From HGM04593 sp045589695 (lineage in GTDB: Bacteria; Bacteroidota; Bacteroidia; Bacteroidales; Bacteroidaceae), in contig JAZNPP010000056.1 of the NCBI GenBank assembly GCA_045589695.1, positions 5,130 to 69,129 of the forward strand: a stretch of DNA of 64,000 nt, in the 5' to 3' direction. Shown in pieces: positions 50,643 through 60,943 of this stretch. Position numbers and translations under genes: made by a program. The notes under the pieces were generated by a model that had not been told where the DNA came from, did no database searches, and saw nothing but the letters and a program-made list of their open reading frames with translations. Each line of letters opens with the position of its first letter. The first letter of the stretch is position 1.

Positions 50643-53393
50643 ATGAGCTTAGCAAGCACCTACATACCCGCAGAGGTTGAAGAAAAATGGTACGAATATT
50701 GGTTGAAGAACAACCTTTTCCATTCAGAGCCAGACGAAAGAGAGCCATACACTATTGTGATACCGCCGCCAAACGTGACAGGCGTGCTTCACATGGGACA
50801 CATGCTTAACAATACAATCCAAGACATACTTGTACGCCATGCACGCATGCTGGGCAAAAACGCATGTTGGGTACCGGGCACCGACCATGCATCTATCGCA
50901 ACCGAGGCTAAGGTTGTAAAAAGACTTGCGGAGCAGGGTATAAAAAAGAGCGACCTCACTCGTGAGGAGTTCCTGAAGCATGCATGGGAGTGGACCGACG
51001 AACATGGCGGCATCATCCTGAAGCAACTCCGCAAATTGGGAGCATCGTGCGATTGGGACCGCACATCGTTCACTATGGACGAAATACGCAGCAAGAGCGT
51101 TATCAAGGTATTCTGCGACCTTTACAACAAAGGCCTCATATATCGCGGACTCCGCATGGTGAACTGGGACCCTAAAGCCCAGACTGCGCTCAGCAACGAG
51201 GAGGTTATTTACAGAGAGGAGAAGAGCAAGCTCTACTACCTGAGATATTATGTAGACGAGGCCGCAGGCTGCACCGACGGCGAAGATAACGGTGCTGTCA
51301 CATTATCCCCGACGGATGCATTCGACCCGACAGTAAAGCACCAGATACTGCACCGTGACGCCAATGGCCGCCGCTACGCAGTAGTAGCGACCACACGCCC
51401 CGAGACGATCATGGGCGATACAGCGATGTGCATAAACCCTAAAGACCCGAAAAACACATGGCTCAAAGGCAAAAATGTCATCGTTCCTCTTGTAAACAGA
51501 GTAATTCCGGTAATCGAAGACCGCTATGTAGAGATTGAGTTCGGTACAGGTTGCCTGAAGGTAACGCCCGCCCACGACACCAACGACTACATGCTCGGCA
51601 AGACACATAACCTTGAGACAATAGACATATTCAATGCCGACGCTACACTCAGCGAAGCTGCAGGACTCTATGTAGGCATGGACCGCATGGAGGTACGCAA
51701 GCAGATAGCGAAGGACCTTGCCGACGCAGGGCTTTTGGAGAAAGTCGAGGACTACGACAACAAGGTCGGATACAGCGAGCGTAACGCCGACACGGCTGTT
51801 GAGCCGCGTCTTTGCATGCAGTGGTTCTTGCGCATGCAGCACTTTGCGGACATAGCATTGCCTCCTGTAATGGAAGACAGACTCAAGTTCTACCCGGCAA
51901 AATACAAGACGACATACAACAATTGGCTCTCAAACATCCAGGACTGGTGCATCAGCCGCCAGCTGTGGTGGGGCCACCGTATACCGGCATACTTCCTCCC
52001 GACAGCCGAAGGCGCTGAAGAGAGATACGTTGTGGCGGAGAGCCGTGAAGAGGCATTGAAGCTTGCTCAGGCCATTCCAGGATATGAAGACATCACAGCC
52101 GAGGAGCTGCGTCATGACGAGGATGCGCTCGACACATGGTTCAGTTCATGGCTATGGCCTATCTCCCTGTTCAACGGAATACTTGAACCGGGCAACAAAG
52201 AGATAAGCTACTACTACCCCACAAGCGACCTCGTGACAGGACCTGACATTATATTCTTCTGGGTTGCCCGCATGATGATGTCGGGTTACGAATACCAGGG
52301 CGAAATGCCTTTCAAGAATGTATATTTCACAGGTATCGTGCGTGACAAGCTCGGACGCAAGATGAGCAAGTCGCTCGGCAACAGCCCCGACCCGCTCGAC
52401 CTTATCGCCCGTTACGGCGCCGACGGTGTACGCATGGGCATCATGCTCTCTGCACCTGCAGGCAACGATATTCTTTTCGACGAGAGCCTGTGCGAGCAAG
52501 GACGTAACTTCTGCAACAAGATATGGAACGCATTCCGCCTTGTAAAGGGCTGGAGCATAAGTTCGGATATCGAACAGCCCGAAAGTTCCAAGCTTGCAGT
52601 AGAATACTTCAATGAAACACTCGCCAAAGCAGCCTCATTGCTTGAGGACCAGTTCGGCAAGTATCGCCTCAACGAAGCGTTGATGAATGTATACTCGCTC
52701 TTCTGGGACGAGTTCTCGGCATGGTATCTTGAGATGATAAAGCCAGCATACGGAGCGCCTATCGACGCAGCCACATATGAGGCGACACTCGGTTTCTTCG
52801 ACAGCCTGCTTCGCTTGCTCCACCCCTTCATGCCGTTCATTACCGAAGAGTTGTGGCAGAGCATCAAGGAACGTAAAGAGGGAGAGAGCCTCATGACACA
52901 GAGCGTCAAGGAACTTGCCGTTGAACACGATGAAGAGTACCTCGCAAAGATTGCGATACTGAAGGACGTTATAAGCAACATACGTTCTACACGCCAGCAG
53001 AAGAACCTGTCGCCCCGTGAGCAGCTCGCTCTGCAGATTGTAGGCGAATCTCCTGTTCAGGGCCTCGAATGCATACTGATAAAGATGGGCAACCTCACAT
53101 CCATCGAGAACGTGGCTACACCCGATGACACGGCTGTTTCGTTCCGTGTGGGCACAACGGAGTTCGCTATCCCGATGGGGTCGCTCATCGACAAGGACGC
53201 AGAGATTGCCAAGATGCAGGAAGAACTTGCATACCACGAAAGATTCCTAAAGAGCGTAGAGGCAAAGCTCAACAACCCCAACTTTGTAAGCAAAGCACCC
53301 GAAAAGATTATAGCTATCGAGCGTAAGAAGCAGTCCGACGCCACAGAAAAGATTGCGATGCTTAAAGAGAGCATACAGAAACTTTCCAAATAA
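50643..53393 (+). CDS. valS: Valine--tRNA ligase
   Basis: A 916-residue class I synthetase. The HIGH signature is HMGH (50-53, in TGVLHMGHML), KMSKS is at 573-577 (GRKMSKSLGNSPDPL), the CP1 editing domain lies between (TTRPETIMGDTAMCINP), and residues about 845-915 form the C-terminal coiled coil that holds tRNA. It charges tRNA-Val and edits threonine. It is the first gene of a ten-gene plus-strand run with gaps of 7-21 bases. Confidence 0.98.
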   Translation: MSLASTYIPAEVEEKWYEYWLKNNLFHSEPDEREPYTIVIPPPNVTGVLHMGHMLNNTIQDILVRHARMLGKNACWVPGTDHASIATEAKVVKRLAEQGIKKSDLTREEFLKHAWEWTDEHGGIILKQLRKLGASCDWDRTSFTMDEIRSKSVIKVFCDLYNKGLIYRGLRMVNWDPKAQTALSNEEVIYREEKSKLYYLRYYVDEAAGCTDGEDNGAVTLSPTDAFDPTVKHQILHRDANGRRYAVVATTRPETIMGDTAMCINPKDPKNTWLKGKNVIVPLVNRVIPVIEDRYVEIEFGTGCLKVTPAHDTNDYMLGKTHNLETIDIFNADATLSEAAGLYVGMDRMEVRKQIAKDLADAGLLEKVEDYDNKVGYSERNADTAVEPRLCMQWFLRMQHFADIALPPVMEDRLKFYPAKYKTTYNNWLSNIQDWCISRQLWWGHRIPAYFLPTAEGAEERYVVAESREEALKLAQAIPGYEDITAEELRHDEDALDTWFSSWLWPISLFNGILEPGNKEISYYYPTSDLVTGPDIIFFWVARMMMSGYEYQGEMPFKNVYFTGIVRDKLGRKMSKSLGNSPDPLDLIARYGADGVRMGIMLSAPAGNDILFDESLCEQGRNFCNKIWNAFRLVKGWSISSDIEQPESSKLAVEYFNETLAKAASLLEDQFGKYRLNEALMNVYSLFWDEFSAWYLEMIKPAYGAPIDAATYEATLGFFDSLLRLLHPFMPFITEELWQSIKERKEGESLMTQSVKELAVEHDEEYLAKIAILKDVISNIRSTRQQKNLSPREQLALQIVGESPVQGLECILIKMGNLTSIENVATPDDTAVSFRVGTTEFAIPMGSLIDKDAEIAKMQEELAYHERFLKSVEAKLNNPNFVSKAPEKIIAIERKKQSDATEKIAMLKESIQKLSK

Positions 53394-53414
53394 CAACTGA
53401 AAGCGAAAAACGAG

Positions 53415-54305
53415 ATGCAGGACAAAAAACGTATAGCAATCATCGCGCTGAGCGTTGCTGCGGCCATTCTCCTTATAGCCGGCATATACTTAGGCGTCGC
53501 CTTGCATAACAGCGAGGCCCATAATGCCGAGGTACAAGAGCTTATGGCGCTTGAGAAAGAGGAGATGCTGAACGACCTCGCGACAGCCCAGTTGCAGTAC
53601 GACGAACTTATGGTACGCATAAACAATGACTCTCTAAAGTTCAAACTTGAGAGAGAGCAGATGCGTACGCAGCAGCTGCTTGAGGAACTGGAACTGACAA
53701 AAGCGACAAGCGCCGCCGAAATCACAAGGCTCAAGAAAGAGCTGAGAACCGTACGTGCAGTCCTGAAGAACTACGTAATGCAGATTGATTCGCTCAACAG
53801 AGAGAACGAATCGCTCAAAAAGGAGAACACCGCCGTACGCAAGAAATACCGTGAAGCTTCAAAGAAGATAGACAACCTCTCCGAGGAAAAGCAGAAACTG
53901 AGCGAAAAGATAACCCTGGCATCGCAGCTCGACGCAACAGGAGTCAGCATTTCTTTGTTAAGAAAGAACGGCAAAGCGACCCCGAGCATCAAGCGGGCAA
54001 AGCAGATTGAGGTAAATTTTACCGTAACAAAGAACATAACAGCCCAGACCGGCGACAAGGCCGCATACATAAGAATTATGCAACCTAACGGCGAAGTGCT
54101 TGCAAAAAGCGCAAGCAACACCTTTGTCTACGAAAACCGCAATATCGAATTCTCAATGAGCCGCAAGTTCGAATACACAGGCGAAAGCCAGGAGCTGACG
54201 CTCTATTGGGATATCGAGGAGACATTGCAGAACGGAGAATACAAAGCATTTATATTTGTTGACGGAAACATGATAGGTTCCGGCAGCGCAACGTTTGAAC
54301 AATAA
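53415..54305 (+). CDS. Membrane-anchored coiled-coil protein of unknown function
   Basis: A 296-residue protein with one N-terminal transmembrane helix (about 7-29), a long coiled coil (about 35-180, for example QTQLLEELEL-type heptads and LRTVRAVLKNYVMQIDSLN), and a C-terminal beta-sandwich-like domain (about 195-296, IEVNFTVTKNITAQTGDKAA to MIGSGSATFEQ). No named family is recognised. A periplasmic outer domain held on a stalk is the likely topology. It sits 21 bases after valS and 7 bases before the UDP-xylose synthase gene. Confidence 0.82.
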   Translation: MQDKKRIAIIALSVAAAILLIAGIYLGVALHNSEAHNAEVQELMALEKEEMLNDLATAQLQYDELMVRINNDSLKFKLEREQMRTQQLLEELELTKATSAAEITRLKKELRTVRAVLKNYVMQIDSLNRENESLKKENTAVRKKYREASKKIDNLSEEKQKLSEKITLASQLDATGVSISLLRKNGKATPSIKRAKQIEVNFTVTKNITAQTGDKAAYIRIMQPNGEVLAKSASNTFVYENRNIEFSMSRKFEYTGESQELTLYWDIEETLQNGEYKAFIFVDGNMIGSGSATFEQ

Positions 54306-54312
54306 GCGAAAG

Positions 54313-55248
54313 ATGAAACGAATACTTGTGACAGGAGGAGCCGGTTTCATAGGCTCGCACCTTTGCGAAAGGCTTCTGAAAGACGGCAATGACGTCATCT
54401 GCCTCGATAACTATTTCACCGGCAGCAAGGACAATATCCGCCACCTTATCGGCAATGACCATTTCGAGCTTGTACGCCACGATGTCACGCAGCCTTACAC
54501 GGCCGAGGTCGATGAGATATACAACCTTGCATGCCCTGCATCGCCGGTACACTACCAGCACGACCCTGTTAAGACAATACAGACATGCGTTATCGGCTCG
54601 ATGAACATGTTAGGACTTGCTAAGAGAGTGGGCGCAAAGATTCTGCAGGCATCGACAAGCGAGGTGTACGGCGACCCGAATATTCACCCGCAAGTAGAGA
54701 GTTATTGGGGCAACGTAAACCCCATTGGCATACGCTCATGCTATGACGAAGGCAAAAGATGCGCCGAGACACTGTTCATGGACTATCACAGACAGAACGA
54801 TGTCCGCATCAAGATTATCCGTATATTCAACACTTACGGCCCTCGCATGAGCATGAATGACGGACGTGTCGTGTCGAACTTCATTGTCCAGGCACTGAAA
54901 GGAGAAAACATAACAATATATGGCGACGGCAAGCAGACCCGCAGTTTCCAGTATGTCGATGACCTTGTCGAGGGCATGGTGCGCATGATGGAGACCGGCG
55001 ACAAATTCGTAGGCCCAGTAAACATAGGCAACCCCGGCGAGTTCACCATGCTCGAACTTGCCGAGAGAGTCATCGAACTGACAGACTCGAAATCAAAGAT
55101 CGTATTCGAGCCGCTGCCGCAGGACGACCCCCGCCAACGCAAGCCCGATATTTCACTTGCCCACAAAGAGCTTAGAGGATGGAAACCCGAAATAAAGCTC
55201 GACGAAGGACTTGCAAAGACCATAAACTATTTCAGAACATTAATTTAA
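54313..55248 (+). CDS. UDP-glucuronate decarboxylase (UDP-xylose synthase)
   Basis: A 311-residue extended SDR enzyme converting UDP-glucuronate to UDP-xylose. The NAD site is VTGGAGFIGSHL (6-17), the catalytic motif is SCYDEGKRCAE (Tyr-xxx-Lys), and ASTSEVYGDPNIHPQ and RIFNTYGPRMSMNDGRVVSN are signature stretches of UXS. Start was moved to the ATG at 54313 (an upstream TTG is in frame). UDP-xylose would feed surface glycans; no xylosyltransferase or UDP-glucose dehydrogenase is adjacent. Confidence 0.94.
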   Translation: MKRILVTGGAGFIGSHLCERLLKDGNDVICLDNYFTGSKDNIRHLIGNDHFELVRHDVTQPYTAEVDEIYNLACPASPVHYQHDPVKTIQTCVIGSMNMLGLAKRVGAKILQASTSEVYGDPNIHPQVESYWGNVNPIGIRSCYDEGKRCAETLFMDYHRQNDVRIKIIRIFNTYGPRMSMNDGRVVSNFIVQALKGENITIYGDGKQTRSFQYVDDLVEGMVRMMETGDKFVGPVNIGNPGEFTMLELAERVIELTDSKSKIVFEPLPQDDPRQRKPDISLAHKELRGWKPEIKLDEGLAKTINYFRTLI

Positions 55249-55260
55249 AGATTATACAAG

Positions 55261-56988
55261 ATGAATATTTTAGAATTGAGCGAACAGGAAATTGTACGCC
55301 GTGAAGCTCTTGCTGAGCTACGCAACATGGGCATTGACCCCTACCCCGCAGCAGAATACCCGACAAACGCATTCTCAACAGACATAATCGCAGAATTCAA
55401 GGACGAAGATGAACCGCGCGAGGTTTGTATCGCAGGCAGAATGATGAGCCGTCGTGTAATGGGCAAGGCGTCATTCATTGAATTGCAGGACTCCAAAGGC
55501 AGAATTCAGGTATATATAACACGTGACGATATATGTCCGGGAGAGAACAAGGAGGGTTACAACGTTCTCTTCAAGCGTATCCTTGACATCGGCGACTTTG
55601 TCGGCATCAAGGGTTTCGTGTTCCGCACACAGACCGGCGAAATTACAGTACACGCTAAAGAGCTTACAATTCTGTCAAAGAGCATCCGCCCGCTTCCTAT
55701 CGTCAAATACAAGGACGGCGTCGCATACGACAAGTTCGAAGACCCCGAATTGCGTTACCGCCAGAGATATGTGGACCTTGTCGTGAACGATGAAGTAAAA
55801 GAGATTTTCATCAAGCGCAACAAGATTTACAGTTCAATGCGCGAGTTCTTCAATTCAAAGGGATACATGGAGGTTGAGACTCCGGTATTGCAGTCTATCC
55901 CCGGCGGCGCGGCGGCACGTCCGTTCATCACTCACCACAATGCGCTCGACATTCCCCTTTACCTTCGCATAGCCAATGAGCTTTACCTGAAACGTCTTAT
56001 CGTAGGCGGATTTGAGGGTGTATACGAGTTCTCGAAGAACTTCCGCAACGAGGGTATGGACCGCACGCACAACCCTGAGTTCACATGTATGGAGATATAT
56101 GTTTCATACAAGGACTACAACTGGATGATGTGCTTTACAGAGCAGATGCTCGAGAAAATCGCTATGGACGTGAACGGCACGACCGATGTCCAGGTCGGCG
56201 AGAATGTCATCAGTTTCAAGGCTCCGTTCCGCAGAGTGACAATGCTCGACTCAATCAAGGAGTTCACGGGCTACGACCTCAACGGCAAGAGCGAGGAGGA
56301 GATTTTCGCTATATGCAAGGAGCTTAAGCTTGAGGTAGACGACACGATGGGCAAGGGCAAGCTTATCGACGAGATATTCGGCGAGTTCTGCGAAGGCAAC
56401 TACATACAGCCTACATTCATCACAGACTACCCCATTGAGATGTCACCTCTCTGCAAACGCCACCGCAGCAACCCCGACCTTACAGAGCGTCTCGAGCTTA
56501 TGGTAAATGGCAAGGAACTTTGCAACGCATACAGCGAGCTTAACGACCCGATTGACCAAGCCGAGCGTTTCCAGGAGCAGTTACGCCTGAGCGAGAAGGG
56601 CGACGACGAGGCGATGTTCATCGACAAGGACTTTGTCCGTGCGCTTGAATACGGCATGCCTCCTACATCGGGTATGGGTATCGGCATGGACCGTCTGGCT
56701 ATGCTCATGACAGGACAGACAACAATACAGGAGGTTCTTTTCTTCCCGCAGATGCGTCCCGAGAAGAAGGTGCCAAAGGACAATGCCGCGGCGTTCGCGG
56801 CCATAGGCGTACCCGAAGAGTGGGTACCGGTACTGCACAAGGCCGGCTACAATCTCGTTAATGACTTGAAGGGCGGCAATGCGCAGAAAATCCAGATGGA
56901 GATTGGCGGAATAAACAAGAAGTACAAGTTAGGTTACACCAATCCTTCGGTGAATGATGTCGCCGCATGGATTGAAAAGCTTGCATAA
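55261..56988 (+). CDS. lysS: Lysine--tRNA ligase (class II)
   Basis: A 575-residue class II synthetase: N-terminal OB-fold anticodon domain (about 55-165, REVCIAGRMMSRRVMGKASF), motif 2 FRNEGMDRTHNPEFT and motif 3 GMGIGMDRLAMLMTGQ (near 470). A C-terminal extension of about 75 residues after motif 3 (RPEKKVPKDNAAAFAAIGVP, ending in a helix-hairpin-like KAGYNLVNDL segment) is longer than in E. coli LysS and typical of Bacteroidales. It begins the familiar lysS-gpsA-pgi order. Confidence 0.97.
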   Translation: MNILELSEQEIVRREALAELRNMGIDPYPAAEYPTNAFSTDIIAEFKDEDEPREVCIAGRMMSRRVMGKASFIELQDSKGRIQVYITRDDICPGENKEGYNVLFKRILDIGDFVGIKGFVFRTQTGEITVHAKELTILSKSIRPLPIVKYKDGVAYDKFEDPELRYRQRYVDLVVNDEVKEIFIKRNKIYSSMREFFNSKGYMEVETPVLQSIPGGAAARPFITHHNALDIPLYLRIANELYLKRLIVGGFEGVYEFSKNFRNEGMDRTHNPEFTCMEIYVSYKDYNWMMCFTEQMLEKIAMDVNGTTDVQVGENVISFKAPFRRVTMLDSIKEFTGYDLNGKSEEEIFAICKELKLEVDDTMGKGKLIDEIFGEFCEGNYIQPTFITDYPIEMSPLCKRHRSNPDLTERLELMVNGKELCNAYSELNDPIDQAERFQEQLRLSEKGDDEAMFIDKDFVRALEYGMPPTSGMGIGMDRLAMLMTGQTTIQEVLFFPQMRPEKKVPKDNAAAFAAIGVPEEWVPVLHKAGYNLVNDLKGGNAQKIQMEIGGINKKYKLGYTNPSVNDVAAWIEKLA

Positions 56989-57005
56989 CCATAAACGATT
57001 ATATC

Positions 57006-58004
57006 ATGGAACTTTCCAACAAACAGGTTGCCATTATGGGCGGCGGCAGTTGGGCTACGGCTATTGCCAAAATAATACTCAACAATGTCGAGACCATAAA
57101 CTGGTACATCAGACGTGATGACCGCATAGAGGATTTCAAGCGCTTGGGACATAACCCGGCCTACCTGTCTGCCGTAAAATTCGATACGGACAGAATAAAT
57201 TTCTCGTCGGACATCAACAAAGTTGTAAAAGAGAGTGACATTCTGGTGTTCGTTACACCTTCGCCCTACCTCAAGAACCACTTGAAGAAACTGAAAGCCG
57301 ACCTTGAGGACAAGTTCATCGTGAACGCAATCAAAGGAATCGTTCCCGATGAGAACCTTATAATTTCGGAATATTTTAATAAGGTATATAAGGTACCTTA
57401 CGAGAACATTGCAGCCATAGCTGGGCCATGTCATGCCGAGGAGGTCGCTCTCGAACGCCTTTCGTACCTTACTGTAGGCTGTTCAAGCATAGACCATGCA
57501 AAACAGTTCGCTAAAAAGCTCGGCAACAGCTTCATCAAGACATCGGTAAGCGACGACGTTGTCGGCATCGAGTACGGTTCAGTACTGAAGAACATATATG
57601 CTATCGCTGCAGGTATATGCAGCGGACTGAAGTACGGCGACAATTTCCAGGCTGTGCTTATGTCGAACGCAGCCATTGAAATGAACCGTTTCTTGAGCGT
57701 GGTACACCCTATCGAGCGTACTATAAACGACTCCGTTTATATGGGCGACCTGCTTGTGACAGGATATTCACGATTCAGCCGTAACCGTGTGTTCGGAAGC
57801 ATGATAGGCAAAGGCTACTCGGTAAAGAACGCTCAGATTGAGATGGAGATGATTGCCGAAGGCTATTACGCCGCAAAGTGCATAAAGGAGATAAACGAGC
57901 ATTATCGCATAAACACTCCTATCATTGACGCTGTTTATAATATCCTTTACGAAGGCATTTCCCCCGTCATTGAGATTAAGCTATTAACCGACTCATTCAA
58001 ATAA
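57006..58004 (+). CDS. gpsA: Glycerol-3-phosphate dehydrogenase [NAD(P)+]
   Basis: A 332-residue cytoplasmic enzyme reducing dihydroxyacetone phosphate to sn-glycerol-3-phosphate for phospholipid synthesis. Nucleotide loop IMGGGSWATAIAK (10-22), FVNAIKGIVPDEN with the active-site lysine region, AGPCHAEEVA, and KNIYAIAAGICSGLKYGDN are diagnostic. It is 17 bases after lysS and 12 before pgi. Confidence 0.96.
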   Translation: MELSNKQVAIMGGGSWATAIAKIILNNVETINWYIRRDDRIEDFKRLGHNPAYLSAVKFDTDRINFSSDINKVVKESDILVFVTPSPYLKNHLKKLKADLEDKFIVNAIKGIVPDENLIISEYFNKVYKVPYENIAAIAGPCHAEEVALERLSYLTVGCSSIDHAKQFAKKLGNSFIKTSVSDDVVGIEYGSVLKNIYAIAAGICSGLKYGDNFQAVLMSNAAIEMNRFLSVVHPIERTINDSVYMGDLLVTGYSRFSRNRVFGSMIGKGYSVKNAQIEMEMIAEGYYAAKCIKEINEHYRINTPIIDAVYNILYEGISPVIEIKLLTDSFK

Positions 58005-58016
58005 AACCATACAGCA

Positions 58017-59360
58017 ATGAAAAATATATCATTGAACATCGACAAGGTAACAAGTTTTGTTACAAGAGAACAGATTATGGCTCTTGAGCCACAGGTAAAG
58101 AGCGCTCAAAAGGCACTCGAAGAGGGTACGCTTCCCGGCAACGACTTCTTGGGCTGGCTTCACCTTCCTTCTTCGATAACAAAGGAGCATATCGACGACA
58201 TCAACGCAACGGCAAAGACCCTTCGCGATAACTGCGAGGTTGTTGTTGTAGCGGGTATCGGCGGCAGTTACTTAGGCGCTCGCGCAGTCATCGAAGCGTT
58301 GAGCAACAACTTTGCGTCGCTTTTGAACGACAATAAGAACCCGAAAGTTATATTTGCCGGACATAACATCAGCGAGGACTATCTGTTCGAACTTACCGAA
58401 TACTTGAAGGACAAGAAGTTCGGCGTTATCAACATATCAAAGTCTGGCACGACAACCGAAACGGCCCTTGCGTTCCGTCTGCTCAAGAAGCAGTGCGAGG
58501 AACAGCGCGGCAAGGAGACGGCAAGCAAGGTAATTGTAGCTATTACCGACGCAGTCAAGGGTGCAGCACGCATCACAGCCGAGAAAGAGGGCTACAAGAG
58601 CTTTATCATCCCCGACAACGTAGGCGGACGTTTCTCAGTTCTTACTCCTGTAGGCCTGTTGCCTATCGCCGTTGCAGGCTTTGACATCGAGGCTCTCGTG
58701 AACGGAGCGAGAGAGATGGAAAAGGGATGCGCTCCCGAAGTTCCGTTCGAGGAGAACATCGCAGCAATGTACGCAGCTGCACGTAACGCTCTTTACGCCG
58801 ACGGCAAGAAGATTGAAATTCTCGTGAATTACCAGCCAAAGCTCCACTTCACATCGGAATGGTGGAGGCAGCCCTACGGGGAGAGCGAGGGCAAAGAGAA
58901 CAAGGGTATATTCCCTGCATCGGTAGACTTCACTACCGACCTTCACTCAATGGGTCAGTGGATTCAGGAGGGCGAACGTACTATCTTTGAGACAGTGCTG
59001 TCTATTGAGAAGCCAAACAGCTCGCTCACCGTTCCGAGCGACGAGGAAAACCTCGACGGCCTCAACTTCCTTGCCGGCAAGCACGTCGATGAGGTGAATA
59101 AGATGGCGGAATTAGGCACGCAGCTTGCGCATGTCGATGGCGGCGTTCCGAACATCCGTATCTCAATACCGGAACTCAACGCATATTACATTGGCCAGTT
59201 GCTCTACTTCTTTGAGATTGGCTGCGGCATAAGCGGTTATATATTGGGAGTAAACCCATTCAACCAGCCTGGCGTGGAGGCATACAAAAAGAACATGTTC
59301 GCGCTTCTTGACAAGCCGGGTTACGAAGAGGAGAGCAAAGCTATCCGTGCAAGACTATAA
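58017..59360 (+). CDS. pgi: Glucose-6-phosphate isomerase
   Basis: A 447-residue isomerase of the short bacterial type, interconverting glucose-6-phosphate and fructose-6-phosphate. VVAGIGGSYLGARAVIEAL (about 78-96), INISKSGTTTETALAFR and DNVGGRFSVLTPVGLLP are the SIS-domain and family signatures, and PYGESEGKENKG and the C-terminal QPGVEAYKKNMF complete the active site. Its stop overlaps the next ATG by one base. Confidence 0.97.
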   Translation: MKNISLNIDKVTSFVTREQIMALEPQVKSAQKALEEGTLPGNDFLGWLHLPSSITKEHIDDINATAKTLRDNCEVVVVAGIGGSYLGARAVIEALSNNFASLLNDNKNPKVIFAGHNISEDYLFELTEYLKDKKFGVINISKSGTTTETALAFRLLKKQCEEQRGKETASKVIVAITDAVKGAARITAEKEGYKSFIIPDNVGGRFSVLTPVGLLPIAVAGFDIEALVNGAREMEKGCAPEVPFEENIAAMYAAARNALYADGKKIEILVNYQPKLHFTSEWWRQPYGESEGKENKGIFPASVDFTTDLHSMGQWIQEGERTIFETVLSIEKPNSSLTVPSDEENLDGLNFLAGKHVDEVNKMAELGTQLAHVDGGVPNIRISIPELNAYYIGQLLYFFEIGCGISGYILGVNPFNQPGVEAYKKNMFALLDKPGYEEESKAIRARL

Positions 59361-60094
59361 TGAACTATAGAGAAGCGATTGAAAAATATAAGCGACTGCA
59401 TGGCTATGAAGCCATGCAGTTGCGTGCTGTTTTGTTCGACATGGACGGCGTATTGTTCGACTCAATGCCCTACCATGCCGCGGCATGGTCAAAGGTAATG
59501 AGCGACGCCGGTTTCACATTCTCCAAAGAGGATGTTTACATGAACGAAGGACGTACAGGCGCCGACACCATAAACACGGCAAGCCTTGCACAATTCGGCA
59601 AGCCCTCGACACCGGAACAGATTGACGCCCTCTGCCGTGCCAAATGCGAGCTGTTCGACACATACCCCGCCACTCCGCGAATGGAAGGAGCGATAGAACT
59701 CGTAAAAAAGGTAAAGGCATGCGGACTGACGCCAATGATTGTCACAGGCAGCGGTACTCCGACCCTGCTTGACCGCATACAGAGCAACTTTCCCGGGCTC
59801 TTTGACGAAAACCATATTGTCACGAGCTTCAACGTGAAGCGCGGCAAGCCCTACCCTGACCCCTACCTGCTCGCAATGGAAAAAGGAGGACTTAAGCCGC
59901 ACGAGGCCATTGTCGTCGAGAACGCCCCGTTAGGAGTCACAGCTGGCGTAGCGGCAGGGTTGTTTACTGTTGCGGTAAACACGGGTCCCTTGAAAGACAA
60001 GGTGCTGAGCGATGCAGGAGCAAGCATTGTATTCCCGTCCATGCCGGCATTGCGCGATGAATGGGAAAGACTGCACGACGCATTGACAAGATAG
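59360..60094 (+). CDS. HAD-superfamily phosphatase / phosphoglucomutase-like
   Basis: A 244-residue HAD hydrolase. Motif I is FDMDGVLFDS with nucleophile and acid Asp residues, motif II is VTGSGT, the lysine of motif III is in KRGKPYPDPYLLA, and motif IV is VVENAPLGVTAGVAAGL. A helical cap follows motif I. It is of the beta-phosphoglucomutase/phosphoglycolate phosphatase type; substrate unknown. The 18 residues before the fold form a helix seen in related Bacteroidales proteins, so the ATG overlapping the pgi stop (TAATG) is kept. Confidence 0.9.
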   Translation: MNYREAIEKYKRLHGYEAMQLRAVLFDMDGVLFDSMPYHAAAWSKVMSDAGFTFSKEDVYMNEGRTGADTINTASLAQFGKPSTPEQIDALCRAKCELFDTYPATPRMEGAIELVKKVKACGLTPMIVTGSGTPTLLDRIQSNFPGLFDENHIVTSFNVKRGKPYPDPYLLAMEKGGLKPHEAIVVENAPLGVTAGVAAGLFTVAVNTGPLKDKVLSDAGASIVFPSMPALRDEWERLHDALTR

Positions 60095-60106
60095 CTCGAC
60101 ATTACG

Positions 60107-60943
60107 ATGAAGAGGATAGCCAAGCGCATAAGCGAGAATATCAGCAGCCACTACTCCGCAGGAGAGGTGGCTGCGCTTACTCGTATCATTTCGACAGAGC
60201 TGCTCGGAATCCCCGACATGGCATATTACCTTAAAGAGGATACGACGCTAACGGCAGAACAGCAACAGCTGCTTGACGATGCAATAAAGAGACTGCAGAG
60301 CAAAGAACCCATCCAATATATCCTCGGCTACAGCGACTTCTGCGGCCTGCGTTTCAAGGTAAACCGGGCAACGCTGATACCGCGTCCCGAAACAAGCGGA
60401 CTTGTAGAGTGGATAGCGGACGAAAGCAAAGGCGGCGAACATATACTCGACATTGGAACAGGCAGCGGATGCATTGCGATAGCGCTCGCGAAAAAGATAA
60501 AAAGGAGCAAGGTTACAGCATGGGACATCTCTGCCGACGCTCTTGCGACAGCAGAAGAGAACAGCACGAACAATTCTGCCGATGTGACATTTGAGGAAGC
60601 AGATATTCTCAACCGCCACACATGCGGCAAAAAATTTGATATTATAGTGAGCAACCCGCCATATATAAAAGAGGAAGAGAAAAAAGGAATGGAAGCGAAC
60701 GTGCTTGATTGGGAGCCGCATACAGCCCTTTTCGTTCCCGACAGTGACCCGTTGCTCTTCTACCGTGCCATAGCGGAAAAGGCCACGGAGATGCTCGCCG
60801 ACGGCGGAAAACTCTATTTTGAGATAAACCGAATGTATGGCGAAGATATTTGCGGGATGCTCGCAGGAATGGGATACACCGGCATTGAACTGCGCAAGGA
60901 CTTCGCCGACAACGACAGAATGATTAGAGCCGTGTTGCCATGA
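60107..60943 (+). CDS. prmC: Peptide chain release factor N5-glutamine methyltransferase
   Basis: A 278-residue enzyme that methylates the GGQ glutamine of RF1 and RF2. It has the N-terminal helical recognition domain (about 1-85), LIPRPETSGLVEW, the SAM loop LDIGTGSGCIAIALA (about 117-131) and the catalytic NPPY at 183-186. Length is normal. It overlaps recX by four bases (ATGA). Confidence 0.96.
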   Translation: MKRIAKRISENISSHYSAGEVAALTRIISTELLGIPDMAYYLKEDTTLTAEQQQLLDDAIKRLQSKEPIQYILGYSDFCGLRFKVNRATLIPRPETSGLVEWIADESKGGEHILDIGTGSGCIAIALAKKIKRSKVTAWDISADALATAEENSTNNSADVTFEEADILNRHTCGKKFDIIVSNPPYIKEEEKKGMEANVLDWEPHTALFVPDSDPLLFYRAIAEKATEMLADGGKLYFEINRMYGEDICGMLAGMGYTGIELRKDFADNDRMIRAVLP

